DNA from: G963663365 sp963663365
GTDB lineage: Bacteria; Hinthialibacterota; Hinthialibacteria; Hinthialibacterales; G963663365
Direction of reading: 5' to 3'
DNA: 64,000 bases
Assembly (NCBI GenBank): GCA_963663365.2
Contig: CAXXIH010000003.1
Coordinates: 788,462-852,461 of the forward strand
Shown: in pieces, positions 8,588 through 17,650 of the stretch
How the letters are laid out: every line of letters begins with the position of its first letter
How positions within the stretch are numbered: the stretch's first letter is position 1
Notes under the pieces: model-generated
What the model was told of the DNA's origin: nothing
Databases searched by the model: none
Seen by the model: the letters and a program-made list of their open reading frames with translations, nothing else
Translations under genes and position numbers: made by a program

Positions 8588-10018
8588 ATGTCTTCAGCAA
8601 AAAACACCAACACGCAAGTCGTTGTAATTGGAGCCGGACCGGGTGGTTATGCCGCTGCGTTTCGCGCCGCGGATTTGGGCAAGCAGGTTACCCTGATCGA
8701 TCTGGATAAAAATCCCGGCGGCGTATGTTTATACCGTGGCTGTATTCCTTCAAAAGCGCTTTTGCACGTAGCCAAAATCCTGAACGAATCGAAAGAAGCG
8801 GCTGATTTTGGAGTCGATTTCAAGCCGCCCAAAATCGATCTGGATAAGATGCGGGCTTGGAAGAATGATGTTGTCGGAAAAATGACCGGCGGTTTGGGCG
8901 AATTGTGTAAGCGCCGGAATATCAATTTTATCCAAGGCCGCGCTCAATTTAAAGATTCAAATACCTTGGATGTGGAACGTGTTGATGGCGGCAAAGAAAC
9001 GGTCACTTTCGAAAACGCTATTTTGGCTACCGGATCAAAACCCGCCCGCATACCCAGCCTCTGGATCGATAGCCCACGCATGATGGATTCCACCGGTGCT
9101 CTGGAAATAGCGGATATTCCCAAAAGCCTGCTGGTCGTCGGCGGTGGTTATATCGGGCTTGAGTTGGGCACTGTGTATGCATCTTTGGGCACTGAGGTGA
9201 CCGTTGTTGAGATGACAGCAGGACTTCTGCCGGGAGCGGACCGCGACTTGGTCAAAATCTTGGCCGCCCGCGCGAATAAGATATTTAAGTCGGTGCTGTT
9301 GGAAACACGCGTTGTTGAGATTGCGGAGAAGGCAAAGAAGCTGCACGTCAAGTTCCATGAAAAAGACGGCAACGAAGTTGAACAGTCTTTCGATAAGGTT
9401 CTCATGTCTGTGGGCCGTACACCCAACAGTAAAAACCTTGGACTCGAAAACACCAAAGTCAAAGTGAATGACAAGGGGTTTGTCGAAGTTGACATCAACC
9501 GCCGTACAGCAGATCCCGCCATCTTTGCCATCGGCGATATTGCCGGAGAACCAATGCTGGCACACAAAGGTTCGCATGAAGGACTGGTTGCTGCAGAAGT
9601 TATTGCCGGGCACAAAGCGGCCTTTGAGCCACTGGCGATTCCGGCCGTTGTCTTTACCGACCCTGAAATCGCTTGGTGTGGCCTTACTGAGACACAAGCC
9701 AAAGAGGCAGGCCGCAAAGTGGAAGTGGCACGTTTCCCTTGGGGTGCTTCAGGCCGGGCTACCACGCTTGGACGGAACGACGGTGTGACAAAAATAATTG
9801 CCGATCCCGAAACCGAGCGTATTTTGGGCCTTGCTATCGCGGGTTCCGGCGCGGGCGAATTGATCAGCGAAGGTGTTCTGGCTATTGAGATGGGCGCGGT
9901 CGTCAGCGATGTAAAACTAACAATCCATCCGCATCCCACTCTCTCAGAAACAGTCATGGAGTCGGCGGAACTATTCTTCGGACAATGTACTCACCTCTAC
10001 CGGCCCAAAAAGTCCTAA
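8588..10018 (+). CDS. lpdA: Dihydrolipoamide dehydrogenase (E3)
   Basis: FAD-dependent disulphide oxidoreductase that reoxidises dihydrolipoate and makes NADH. The FAD motif VVIGAGPGGYAAAFRA is at the N-terminus. The redox pair is CLYRGC in GGVCLYRGCIPSKALL, where most homologues have a CLNVGC-type sequence. The NAD motif VVGGGYIGLELG and the FAD-contact IFAIGDIAGEPMLAHK follow. The C-terminal dimer-interface catalytic HPHPTLSE is present. The 476-residue length is normal. It is the last gene of the PDH set and is followed 40 bp later by a probable terminator. Confidence 0.95.
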   Translation: MSSAKNTNTQVVVIGAGPGGYAAAFRAADLGKQVTLIDLDKNPGGVCLYRGCIPSKALLHVAKILNESKEAADFGVDFKPPKIDLDKMRAWKNDVVGKMTGGLGELCKRRNINFIQGRAQFKDSNTLDVERVDGGKETVTFENAILATGSKPARIPSLWIDSPRMMDSTGALEIADIPKSLLVVGGGYIGLELGTVYASLGTEVTVVEMTAGLLPGADRDLVKILAARANKIFKSVLLETRVVEIAEKAKKLHVKFHEKDGNEVEQSFDKVLMSVGRTPNSKNLGLENTKVKVNDKGFVEVDINRRTADPAIFAIGDIAGEPMLAHKGSHEGLVAAEVIAGHKAAFEPLAIPAVVFTDPEIAWCGLTETQAKEAGRKVEVARFPWGASGRATTLGRNDGVTKIIADPETERILGLAIAGSGAGELISEGVLAIEMGAVVSDVKLTIHPHPTLSETVMESAELFFGQCTHLYRPKKS

Positions 10019-10057
10019 GCGGGCAACTGCCCGTCAAAACGGCACTACAAAATATAA

Positions 10058-10099
10058 AAACGCGGTCTTGGTTAGAAAATCATGGCCGCGTTTCTTTTG
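10058..10099 (+). terminator. Probable rho-independent terminator of the PDH operon
   Basis: AAACGCGG (10058-10065) pairs with CCGCGTTT (10086-10093); one or two more inner pairs are possible and the loop is about 16-20 bases. It is followed by TTTCTTTT. It lies 40 bp after the E3 stop on the same strand. Confidence 0.6.
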
Positions 10100-10393
10100 A
10101 TAGTCTGCATGTTTATCTTGACGTTTCTTTGCCGAATACCGCCCGAAAGAAAAAACGACAGATTTCCTTCACCGCAAAAAAACTGCTGTACAATGTTAGT
10201 TGATGGTGCACAAAAAGGCACTTTCCATATTAATAACCAAACCGGTTACCGTTTAATGCTCAGCGAGGCATATAGGCTGTGTTTTACACAGTCCTGGGGT
10301 TGTTTGTGCAAATTCAATCGCCAAGTACGGAATTAAGCCGGGAGCGAAAGCCCGGATTGTATATCAACACCACATTCGGTATGGGGAATTGTG
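10100..10393 (+). promoter_or_regulatory. cheA upstream region with a weak promoter candidate
   Basis: About 290 bp without a credible gene. TACAAT at 10189-10194 could be a -10 box, with TTCACC at 10168-10173 as a poor -35 (15-bp spacer). Short frames here overlap the terminator and have no ribosome site. GGGGA at 10383 serves the cheA start. Confidence 0.3.
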
Positions 10394-12526
10394 ATGGACT
10401 TTGATGCCACAGAATATTTAAGTTATTTCCTTCAGGATGCAGAAGAACATTTGGAGGTCATGACCGAAGCCTTATTGGCTTTGGAGGAATCCCCCGACGA
10501 TACCGAGGCTATCAGTAAGCTCTTTCGTGTTGCGCACACCCTTAAATCCTCATCGGCCATGGTCGGTCTGAATGAGATCAGTGAGTTTACGCATCATGTT
10601 GAAGATTTTCTATCGGAAGTGCGCGATGGTTCACGTGTTGCCAATGAAGAATTGGTAACGGCGCTTTTCCGCGCATTCGATCTGCTTAAAGATATGTTGG
10701 AGGCGGTCCAAGCGGGCACTTGGGAAACCAACAAAGATGAATATGTAAGCCAAATCGATCCCGCAATGGCTCAACTTCGCGGAGAAGAGGTAGAGGAACA
10801 AGCACCGAATCGGGAAATCGGACAAGGAGGTCCGCTTCTCGATTTGGATGCCGTTAAAGCGGATTGGAAGGCGCGTAATGAAGATGGAACGCACCTCTTT
10901 ATAATTAATATTGAACTTCAGCCGGACACTCCCATGCCCGGCGCCCGGGCAATGATTCTGACTCAGGAATTACAGACAGTCGGTACAATGATTTCATGTG
11001 TTCCTGATTTGACTGATCCTTCAGTTGAATTGGAGGACGGGAAATTTGCTCTGGCGCTATCAAGTGTCGCAATTGAAGATGAAATCAGGGATCACCTGGA
11101 CAGCCCCTATATTGAACAATTCACATTAACCGAAGTCGGTGCAGAAGAACCTTCGAAGAGTGCTCCTGAAGTCTCGACCCCGGAGGCGGTTCAGGCCGCT
11201 CCCACAACGCCGGTTGAACCAGAGCCCGCCAAACCGGCCGTGGCCTCTGAAGAAACGAAGCCATCGAACGCTCAGTCTGCCCAGAAAACGGCTCCTGCCC
11301 CCCGCGCGGAAGTGGCAAAGACAGAAACCGTCCGGGTTGAAATCGGCAAACTTGACAAACTTTTAGAACTTGTTGGAGAGCTGGTTATCGGCCGTGGGCA
11401 AGTTGCCGAATTAGGCCGCCGCATTGCATCGACCCCCAATTCCGAAGACGCCACCGATCTAATTGATGCCATTCAGAATCAAGGAATGATCCTGACTCAA
11501 TTGCAGGAAGCGATCATGGATTCGCGTATGGTGCCGGTGGCGAATGTCTTTACCCGGTTCCGGCGTCTGGTCCGCGACTTATCGGTTTCATTCAAAAAAG
11601 ACGTTAATCTCGTAATCGAAGGTGAGGAAACGGAACTCGACAAGAAAATCATCGATACGATCGGAGATCCTCTAACTCACTTAATCCGTAATGCAATCGA
11701 CCACGGCCTGGAAATGCCTGAAGACCGGGTTGCGAACGGCAAAGACCGCAACGGGCGTTTGCTTTTGGCCGCAGGGCGCGAAGGCAACAATGTCACACTC
11801 ACAGTTGAAGACGATGGCCGCGGTCTTAATGTGGCAAGGATCAAAGCCAAGGCTATAGAACGTGGATTAACAACGCCTGAAGCCGCCGAACAGATGGATG
11901 AGAATTCGATCATCCAGATGATCTTCCAGCCCGGATTCTCAACAGCCGAAAAAGTAACGGATGTCTCCGGCCGGGGTGTAGGCATGGATGTTGTAAAACG
12001 CTCCATCGATGAACTCGGCGGTACGGTTGAAGTACGTTCAAAGGCCGGCAAAGGCTCAACCTTCGTCATTCGGCTTCCGCTCACCTTGGCGATTATCCAA
12101 GCCCTATTGATTGAAGTTGGAGAGGAATGCTACGCCATTCCGATTGGCGATGTCGTTGAGATGTTGCGCATTACTCCGGATGAGATCACAACGATTGAAG
12201 GACGGGGCGAAGTGATTCGCCTGCGCGAACATGTGATTCCATTGATCCGCCTGCGCGAAGCATTAGGATCGCCGATTCCTGTTAGCAATGGCGACGAACG
12301 CATCTATGTAGCTGTTGTGCAACAGGGCCGCAAGACAGCCGGCCTTGTCGTAGACCGCACACGCGGCGAACAAGAAGTTGTCATTAAATCATTGGGCAAT
12401 GAAATGCAATCTTCACCGTTGTTGGCGGGTGCTTCAATTCTTGGTGACGGCTCCGTTGTGTTGATTCTGGATACTGGAATGGTGATTCGTGAGGCTCTTA
12501 ATGCCAAAGCAGTGGATTCCGCCTAA
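10394..12526 (+). CDS. cheA: Chemotaxis-type histidine kinase CheA
   Basis: Cytoplasmic kinase of 710 residues with the full CheA order. The HPt/P1 domain carries the phospho-accepting histidine in AHTLKSSSAM (H48). A P2-like middle region is followed by a Pro/Ala/Glu linker (~250-305) and the dimerisation helix pair (VRVEIGKLDKLLELVGELVIG). The HATPase domain has HLIRNAIDHGLEM, DDGRGLN and GRGVGMDVVK, and a CheW-like domain (QALLIEVGEECYAIP) closes the protein. No C-terminal receiver is present. ATG at 10394 is preferred to the adjacent GTG at 10391 because GGGGA is six bases upstream. No cheW, cheY, cheR, cheB or receptor gene is next to it, so partners must be elsewhere; it could control motility or another output. 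Confidence 0.93.
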   Translation: MDFDATEYLSYFLQDAEEHLEVMTEALLALEESPDDTEAISKLFRVAHTLKSSSAMVGLNEISEFTHHVEDFLSEVRDGSRVANEELVTALFRAFDLLKDMLEAVQAGTWETNKDEYVSQIDPAMAQLRGEEVEEQAPNREIGQGGPLLDLDAVKADWKARNEDGTHLFIINIELQPDTPMPGARAMILTQELQTVGTMISCVPDLTDPSVELEDGKFALALSSVAIEDEIRDHLDSPYIEQFTLTEVGAEEPSKSAPEVSTPEAVQAAPTTPVEPEPAKPAVASEETKPSNAQSAQKTAPAPRAEVAKTETVRVEIGKLDKLLELVGELVIGRGQVAELGRRIASTPNSEDATDLIDAIQNQGMILTQLQEAIMDSRMVPVANVFTRFRRLVRDLSVSFKKDVNLVIEGEETELDKKIIDTIGDPLTHLIRNAIDHGLEMPEDRVANGKDRNGRLLLAAGREGNNVTLTVEDDGRGLNVARIKAKAIERGLTTPEAAEQMDENSIIQMIFQPGFSTAEKVTDVSGRGVGMDVVKRSIDELGGTVEVRSKAGKGSTFVIRLPLTLAIIQALLIEVGEECYAIPIGDVVEMLRITPDEITTIEGRGEVIRLREHVIPLIRLREALGSPIPVSNGDERIYVAVVQQGRKTAGLVVDRTRGEQEVVIKSLGNEMQSSPLLAGASILGDGSVVLILDTGMVIREALNAKAVDSA

Positions 12527-12710
12527 CACCGCCTAATCTGTGAATTGAGTTCACGTTTTCGATTGCAGCGTATACCCGCTTATCTATTTCATAAGCATTA
12601 CAAAAATTTGCTTTGTGAAATGCACACTTGCAGGCCATATATTGGTTATTGAATTGATTTTGCCGTCGTCCGGTTTCCGGCCAATAAAGGAAACGCCAAC
12701 ACAAGACTTT

Positions 12711-14183
12711 CTACTCTTCGGCTTTGCCTTTTTTGCCTTTCGTTTCTTTCTTCTCTTTGGCTCGATAGCCGTACGTCTGAATTTCGCGGTCGACCACAGT
12801 CATCGTAACAGTCTGGATCGGCTGCTTCACTACAGTTTGCGCATTTAGGATACGGATTTTCGTTCCCGGCCAAATGATTTGTTTTGCGTGAATAAAACGC
12901 TGTGTAGCACGTTCCGTTTCGAGTTGCGTTTGAAGTTCTTTATTGGCCTCGGTGATATCTTTGAGTTGTTGTGTTACTTGCGCGTGGGCGGTAATGGCCT
13001 GTTGTGCCATTTTGATTTGATGAGGTGGAAGTTTGCGTCCGGTGGCGCGGGCGGCCTGTAAGACTTTAAGCACTTGCTGTAATTTGGCCATATTCGCTTC
13101 CAAAGACGCTTGCTTTTCCTGCAATTCTCTGCCCTGTTGCTCCATTTTAATCATATCCGGTCCCAATTCGATCTCGGTTTTTGCTCCGAGTTCGGAACCG
13201 ATTGCTTGAGCGGCGATCATAACTCCTGAACAAATATGGCCACCAACAATTATTCCGCGGTCGCCTTCTGCTTCCACAATCCCCGCAGTTTCAACATTAC
13301 AATGGGTGATCCCCCCTTTGGTTAGCACGCCCTGACGGGCAATCAGCGTGGCCTCATTGGCGAAATTGGCGGTAATTACGCCCCCCGCTTTTAGGACGGC
13401 TTTATTATCGCCCTGAACACCGGCAGAAATTGTGATATTGCCTTCCGTTTCAATTTCGGCCGCCTCAACCACACCATTTACACAGATATCCTGGGTGGAT
13501 TTGACTTTAAAACCCGAAAGCACGTTTCCGTTGATGACAACAGCCACGGTGCTTTCAATATTCCCGGTTTCATATCCGACATTGCCTTCGGTAACCAATG
13601 CAGGATTGATTTCCAACTTTTCCGGCGTGCCTTCAAGAATACCATCCGTATCGGAATGAAGTTTCTTTCCGTCTTCAGAAAGCCGTGTGCCTTTACCGCC
13701 TGAAAGTTTGGCAGGCTTACCCGGTTTACAGGGAACGGTTTCGCCATATACATCCTTGCCGACGGTGCCATCTGTCGGATCGACCAGTTCGGCCAATAGA
13801 TCGTCTTTTCCGATAAGTACAAATACTGCCAGGTCTTTGAGATCGGCGGTTCCGTCTTCCCGTTCTTTAGGTGTGCCCCGGGAACGGCTGGTATCGATAT
13901 GGTATTTTACATAGCCGTCTTTGCCATCTTCGGCACGAGTTCCCTTGGCTACTTCAACCGGTTGGTTAAAGAGGTTCTGGGCAAACATCTCCGAAATCTT
14001 CTCTTTGTTAACACAAGAGATGATACCCTCCTGGGCGAGTTCCTGCACGATCCGCTTCTCATTCCATTTATCAAGATTGGTGACATCAAGATCAATGGTT
14101 ACACGCATTTTGTCGCTGGAGACTTTGATCTCCAGGCCATCTTCAAATGCGGCGCCCTTACGGGCTTCCAACTGGTCCGCCAT
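12711..14183 (-). CDS. FapA/DUF342 family protein
   Basis: A 490-residue protein of the DUF342/FapA family. The N-terminal half contains the conserved DPTDGTVGKDVYGE-type region. A central right-handed beta-helix-like stretch of short Gly/Val repeats follows (NGNVLSGFKVKSTQDICVNG and on), then a coiled coil (~345-430) and a Lys/Glu-rich tail. Family members are cytoplasmic and of uncertain function, often near motility or cell-envelope genes. The start is ATG at 14183 because GGAG lies six to seven bases upstream; a TTG at 14195 overlaps that ribosome site. It converges on cheA with 185 bp between the stops. Confidence 0.8.
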   Translation of the reverse strand: MADQLEARKGAAFEDGLEIKVSSDKMRVTIDLDVTNLDKWNEKRIVQELAQEGIISCVNKEKISEMFAQNLFNQPVEVAKGTRAEDGKDGYVKYHIDTSRSRGTPKEREDGTADLKDLAVFVLIGKDDLLAELVDPTDGTVGKDVYGETVPCKPGKPAKLSGGKGTRLSEDGKKLHSDTDGILEGTPEKLEINPALVTEGNVGYETGNIESTVAVVINGNVLSGFKVKSTQDICVNGVVEAAEIETEGNITISAGVQGDNKAVLKAGGVITANFANEATLIARQGVLTKGGITHCNVETAGIVEAEGDRGIIVGGHICSGVMIAAQAIGSELGAKTEIELGPDMIKMEQQGRELQEKQASLEANMAKLQQVLKVLQAARATGRKLPPHQIKMAQQAITAHAQVTQQLKDITEANKELQTQLETERATQRFIHAKQIIWPGTKIRILNAQTVVKQPIQTVTMTVVDREIQTYGYRAKEKKETKGKKGKAEE

Positions 14184-14398
14184 GGTGTACTCCAAGCAGG
14201 TGAACCCAACTCCAGATGTATCGGGTCAACTGCAAGATTTTTCGTCCCTAATGCGAAACTTCTTTTTGAAAATATCTATACGCCGCTGTGCATTATTAAA
14301 ATATTACCCTGGCGGTGCATATGTAATTCGCATCGCATAAGACGCTAATTAAGTTTATTGTACACCGATATTGTACCAAAGATTTGTCATATGACCGT

Positions 14399-15982
14399 TT
14401 ATTCTGATGTCCGATCGCGTAAAAGAGGAAATGGGATGATATCTCGGATTGACGATGTATCGGTTAGGAGCATGATCAGGCGGTCAATTCCTAATCCTAC
14501 GCCTCCCGTTGGCGGCATACCGCAACCGACAGCCTCGACAAAGTCCCAATCCAGCGGATGGTCCTCCAAATCCCCCTCACCGGCCCAGCGTTGTTGGTCT
14601 TTAAAGCGTTCCAATTGCTCGACAGGATCGGTTAATTCGGAGTAGGCGTTGCCCACCTCCATGCCGCAGATATAGGGTTCAAAGCGTTCTACTAAAGTCG
14701 GGCACCCACGTTTACGCTTGGTCAGGGGTGAAATTTCTACGGGATAGTCCATAACGAAAACAGGATCGTTTAGATCATTCTCGCATACGCGTTCGAAAAG
14801 CCACATTACTGCCTCGCCCCGGCTTACAGAGTCGATATTCTGAGCAGTGTCATCACCGCTTTCACCCAAATCCTCCTTGGTGATTCTGGATTTACAGGCG
14901 GCGCGGACCTCATCGTCACTGGCTGTAAGGATATCCAGGCCAATGGCCTCTTTAAGTGCATCAGGCACTCTCAGACGCCTCCAAGGGGGAGCCAAATCGA
15001 CCTCAGTGCCACGATAGGTGATTTTTGTAGTACCGAGAATTTTTTGCGCCACTTCGGCCACGATATTTTCAAAGCGCTTGCTTTGATCTTCATAGTCCGT
15101 GAATGCCTCATACCACTCCATCATTGTAAATTCGGGATTGTGGCTGCGGTCGATACCTTCGTTTCTAAAGTTTTGACAAATCGTAAAGACCTTGGGGAAA
15201 CCGCCCACGATATACCGTTTAAGTGGCAATTCGGGTGAAATCCGTAGATAGACCTGCTTATCTCCTAATGCGTTGACAGTGGTAACAAAGGGACGGGCTT
15301 CAGCACCGCCGTAGATCAGTTCCATGGTCGGTGTAAGGACCTCAAGAAATCCCCAGCCGATCATGATTTGACGTACGGTTTCGATGATTTCAGAACGAAG
15401 CCGGAACCTTTTACGGCTGTCCGAATCGGTAATCCAATCCAAATAGCGTTTGCGGGCACGCACTTCAGGATCGGATAGCGCATAGTACCGCTTGCCGTCC
15501 TTCTCTTTGGAAATCGGCATACGGACCACGGCTTTGGCAAGAATCTGCGCCTCAGTGGCTTGAACAGTCAGTTCACCGGTGCGTGTGCGAAAGATTTCTC
15601 CCTTCACACCCAGCCAATCGCCAAGGTCAAGAAGCTCGATTTGTTCCCAAACATCCTCACCAATGATGTCTTTCTTAACATAAACCTGAAGACGGTTATC
15701 GAAATCGACTAGATCAACAAATTTGGCCTTACCCATTTTGCGAATGGCCCCGATTCGGCCTGCAATGGCGAGATGCCGGTCACCTTCATATTTTTCCAGA
15801 TCGCACTCATCGAACGTTTTATGGATTTCGCCCAGGCTATGCGTGACTTCAAAGCGATAGGGATAGACCTCGCCTCCGTTCTTGAGAAGTTCTTCCCGCT
15901 TATGGAGCAATTCGCTGTCGAAGATCGCTTCAGCCGATGTTGTCGGTGCGGATTCCGGTGTGTTCTCTGACTTCACGTTCAC
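14399..15982 (-). CDS. lysS: Lysyl-tRNA synthetase, class II
   Basis: Charges tRNA-Lys. About 527 residues: an N-terminal OB-fold anticodon-binding domain (HLAIAGRIGAIRKMGKAKFVDL) and a class II catalytic core. Motif 2 is seen in FRNEGIDRSHNPEFTMMEWY and motif 3 in GGVGLGIDRLIMLLTD; the C-terminus IIPFPLLRD is typical. I place the start at GTG 15982, with AAGGA seven bases upstream. The frame stays open to 16123 but those 47 residues do not match the family. About 25 acidic or polar residues precede the conserved domain, a little more than in E. coli. Confidence 0.93.
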   Translation of the reverse strand: MNVKSENTPESAPTTSAEAIFDSELLHKREELLKNGGEVYPYRFEVTHSLGEIHKTFDECDLEKYEGDRHLAIAGRIGAIRKMGKAKFVDLVDFDNRLQVYVKKDIIGEDVWEQIELLDLGDWLGVKGEIFRTRTGELTVQATEAQILAKAVVRMPISKEKDGKRYYALSDPEVRARKRYLDWITDSDSRKRFRLRSEIIETVRQIMIGWGFLEVLTPTMELIYGGAEARPFVTTVNALGDKQVYLRISPELPLKRYIVGGFPKVFTICQNFRNEGIDRSHNPEFTMMEWYEAFTDYEDQSKRFENIVAEVAQKILGTTKITYRGTEVDLAPPWRRLRVPDALKEAIGLDILTASDDEVRAACKSRITKEDLGESGDDTAQNIDSVSRGEAVMWLFERVCENDLNDPVFVMDYPVEISPLTKRKRGCPTLVERFEPYICGMEVGNAYSELTDPVEQLERFKDQQRWAGEGDLEDHPLDWDFVEAVGCGMPPTGGVGLGIDRLIMLLTDTSSIRDIIPFPLLRDRTSE

Positions 15983-16152
15983 TGTCTTTTCCTTTGGATG
16001 ATTCGGCTTAATTGTGCCTGAAAGTGCGCTCGCATTGGATCTACATGCCGAGACATGCGAGACAGGCAGAATAGGCAAACCCAGAGCAATGGGCCATAGT
16101 AAGCGGCGGACGAGATATGCCAACAGCCGCTACGGCCTCCGGTTCGGCGTAC

Positions 16153-17517
16153 TTACCTGCCTGCCAAACCTTCTGCAAGGCAAAGTGTGCGCTTTGCCAA
16201 ATCGCCGATACGGTTGGTTTCAAAGCCATAGACCGCCGATTTTAAAACGCTGTTTAAGGGCGTTATCCATTTTGCCGGAAGGCCTGAAGTTCCCAACAAA
16301 GCACCGGCGATTGAACCGGCTGTAGCCCCATTGCAATCGGTATCCCACCCGCACATAACCGCGATGCAGATTGTCTTTTCATAATCGAGTTGCCCACAGC
16401 AGAGCGCCAAGGTTACTACCGCAGCATTATTGATGGTGTGCACAGGGTGATAATGCCCGTAATCGGCCTGGATTCGGTCCATAACAGCCTCCCAATCCGG
16501 ATTCTGTTCGGCCCATTTGCGCACATTCCGCACGGCCTCCGCCAACCGGCAGTTTTCGGGGATTTGCGCCAAACCTGCATCCAGAATCTTATCCATTTCT
16601 TGGATGTCTTGAGATTCCGAAACCAGGGCTTGGGCGGTCATGGCCGCCACCCACATTTCGCCGTAAATGCCGTTTTTGATATGCGAAAGCGACGCATCGG
16701 CAAAAGCCAGTTGAGCGGCACGCTCCGGATCGCCGGGATAGGCATACCCGAAACCATCAGCGCGTATTTGGGCTCCGATCCACTCCCGGTATGGATTCCT
16801 GACAGTGGCAGTTGCAGGCGGCTCGATATTTTGAACCAAGTTCCGATAGGCAATCCGTTCAGCGGTATAAACCATGTGATAGGGCAGCCGCTGCAACCAA
16901 GTCTCGGCCACATTGGACGCTGTAAGCCGCTCGCCGAAAGCCTCCAGCATGTGCAGTGTCAGGATGGTGTAGTCGAGATCGTCATCCCGTTCGCCCTGCA
17001 CGACATGGCCGCGGCAACAGCTCCGCATATTCAGCCAATCCTGTGGCAAGAAGCTGGGTTCGGGTGGTTCTTTGTCCCAAGGCACATAATCAGACAGAGG
17101 CCATGCGTCCAATCCCTCCAAATACCGGCGGATTGCAGCTCGGCCATCCCCTTGGACACCTTCGACAGGTTTACCCAATATGCAGCCGGCTGTACGGCCC
17201 AGCCAAGCGCCTTCAAGATGATCCAGCAACACATCGGAAGGTGGAATCGGCCTTGGTTGAGTATGCTGCGATGCAGAATTCGGACGTAAAGCAAGAATCT
17301 CAGGAAATGTGCTGGGCTCCTTATAAGCGAAGTCTGCACGGACTTCGAGCGCATCCAGAGTGTTGTAGAGTTCCTCGGCCTGGCACCTCTGCTCCGCCCC
17401 ACGGAGTTTTTCCAATTCACGGAAGCGTTCCCGGCAGGCAGAGGTCTCGCAGCCTTCTTCTTCACGTTGGTTCAGCTCGTGGGGGAGTAATTCAAAGAGA
17501 GTTTCGGTATAGGCCAT
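16153..17517 (-). CDS. ADP-ribosylglycohydrolase family protein
   Basis: 454 residues. The DraG/ADP-ribosylglycohydrolase fold begins about residue 98 (LEGAWLGRTAGCILGKPVEG). The metal-binding acidic motif is DDDLDYT, and the second metal motif is GWDTDCNGATAGSIAGALLG near the C-terminus. The family removes ADP-ribose from arginine or other acceptors, or acts on related small ADP-ribosyl compounds; the actual substrate is unknown. An N-terminal extension of ~95 residues rich in charged residues precedes the catalytic domain. It is divergent from the 567-residue protein gene, across a region with interleaved inverted repeats. Confidence 0.85.
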   Translation of the reverse strand: MAYTETLFELLPHELNQREEEGCETSACRERFRELEKLRGAEQRCQAEELYNTLDALEVRADFAYKEPSTFPEILALRPNSASQHTQPRPIPPSDVLLDHLEGAWLGRTAGCILGKPVEGVQGDGRAAIRRYLEGLDAWPLSDYVPWDKEPPEPSFLPQDWLNMRSCCRGHVVQGERDDDLDYTILTLHMLEAFGERLTASNVAETWLQRLPYHMVYTAERIAYRNLVQNIEPPATATVRNPYREWIGAQIRADGFGYAYPGDPERAAQLAFADASLSHIKNGIYGEMWVAAMTAQALVSESQDIQEMDKILDAGLAQIPENCRLAEAVRNVRKWAEQNPDWEAVMDRIQADYGHYHPVHTINNAAVVTLALCCGQLDYEKTICIAVMCGWDTDCNGATAGSIAGALLGTSGLPAKWITPLNSVLKSAVYGFETNRIGDLAKRTLCLAEGLAGR

Positions 17518-17526
17518 GATTTATCC

Positions 17527-17583
17527 CTAAGGTTTACACTCTTTCGAAAGCTATTGAATACCGTAACCTTAGAGTCCAATAGC
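17527..17583. promoter_or_regulatory. Interleaved inverted repeats between divergent genes
   Basis: Two perfect inverted repeats are interleaved. CTAAGGTT (17527-17534) pairs with AACCTTAG (17565-17572), and GCTATTG (17550-17556) pairs with CAATAGC (17577-17583). The a-b-a'-b' order is that of an H-type pseudoknot. The palindrome CTTTCGAAAG (17541-17550) lies in the first loop. This may be an operator region for the divergent genes or a structured leader. Confidence 0.4.
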
Positions 17584-17650
17584 CTTGGCGCAAACGTTCT
17601 GATAAGGTAAAGATTCTAAACAAAACTGTACAGAAATAAGGGTCTGGGCG

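Noticed and set aside
9148..9957. 269-residue frame opposite lpdA
   Set aside because: Antisense shadow of a strongly conserved gene, with Ser/Thr-rich low-information sequence.
10082..10336. 84-residue frame after lpdA
   Set aside because: Starts inside the terminator hairpin, lacks a ribosome site and has no recognisable features beyond one hydrophobic stretch.
16390..17289. 299-residue frame opposite the ADP-ribosylglycohydrolase
   Set aside because: Antisense shadow; the minus-strand frame has clear family motifs.
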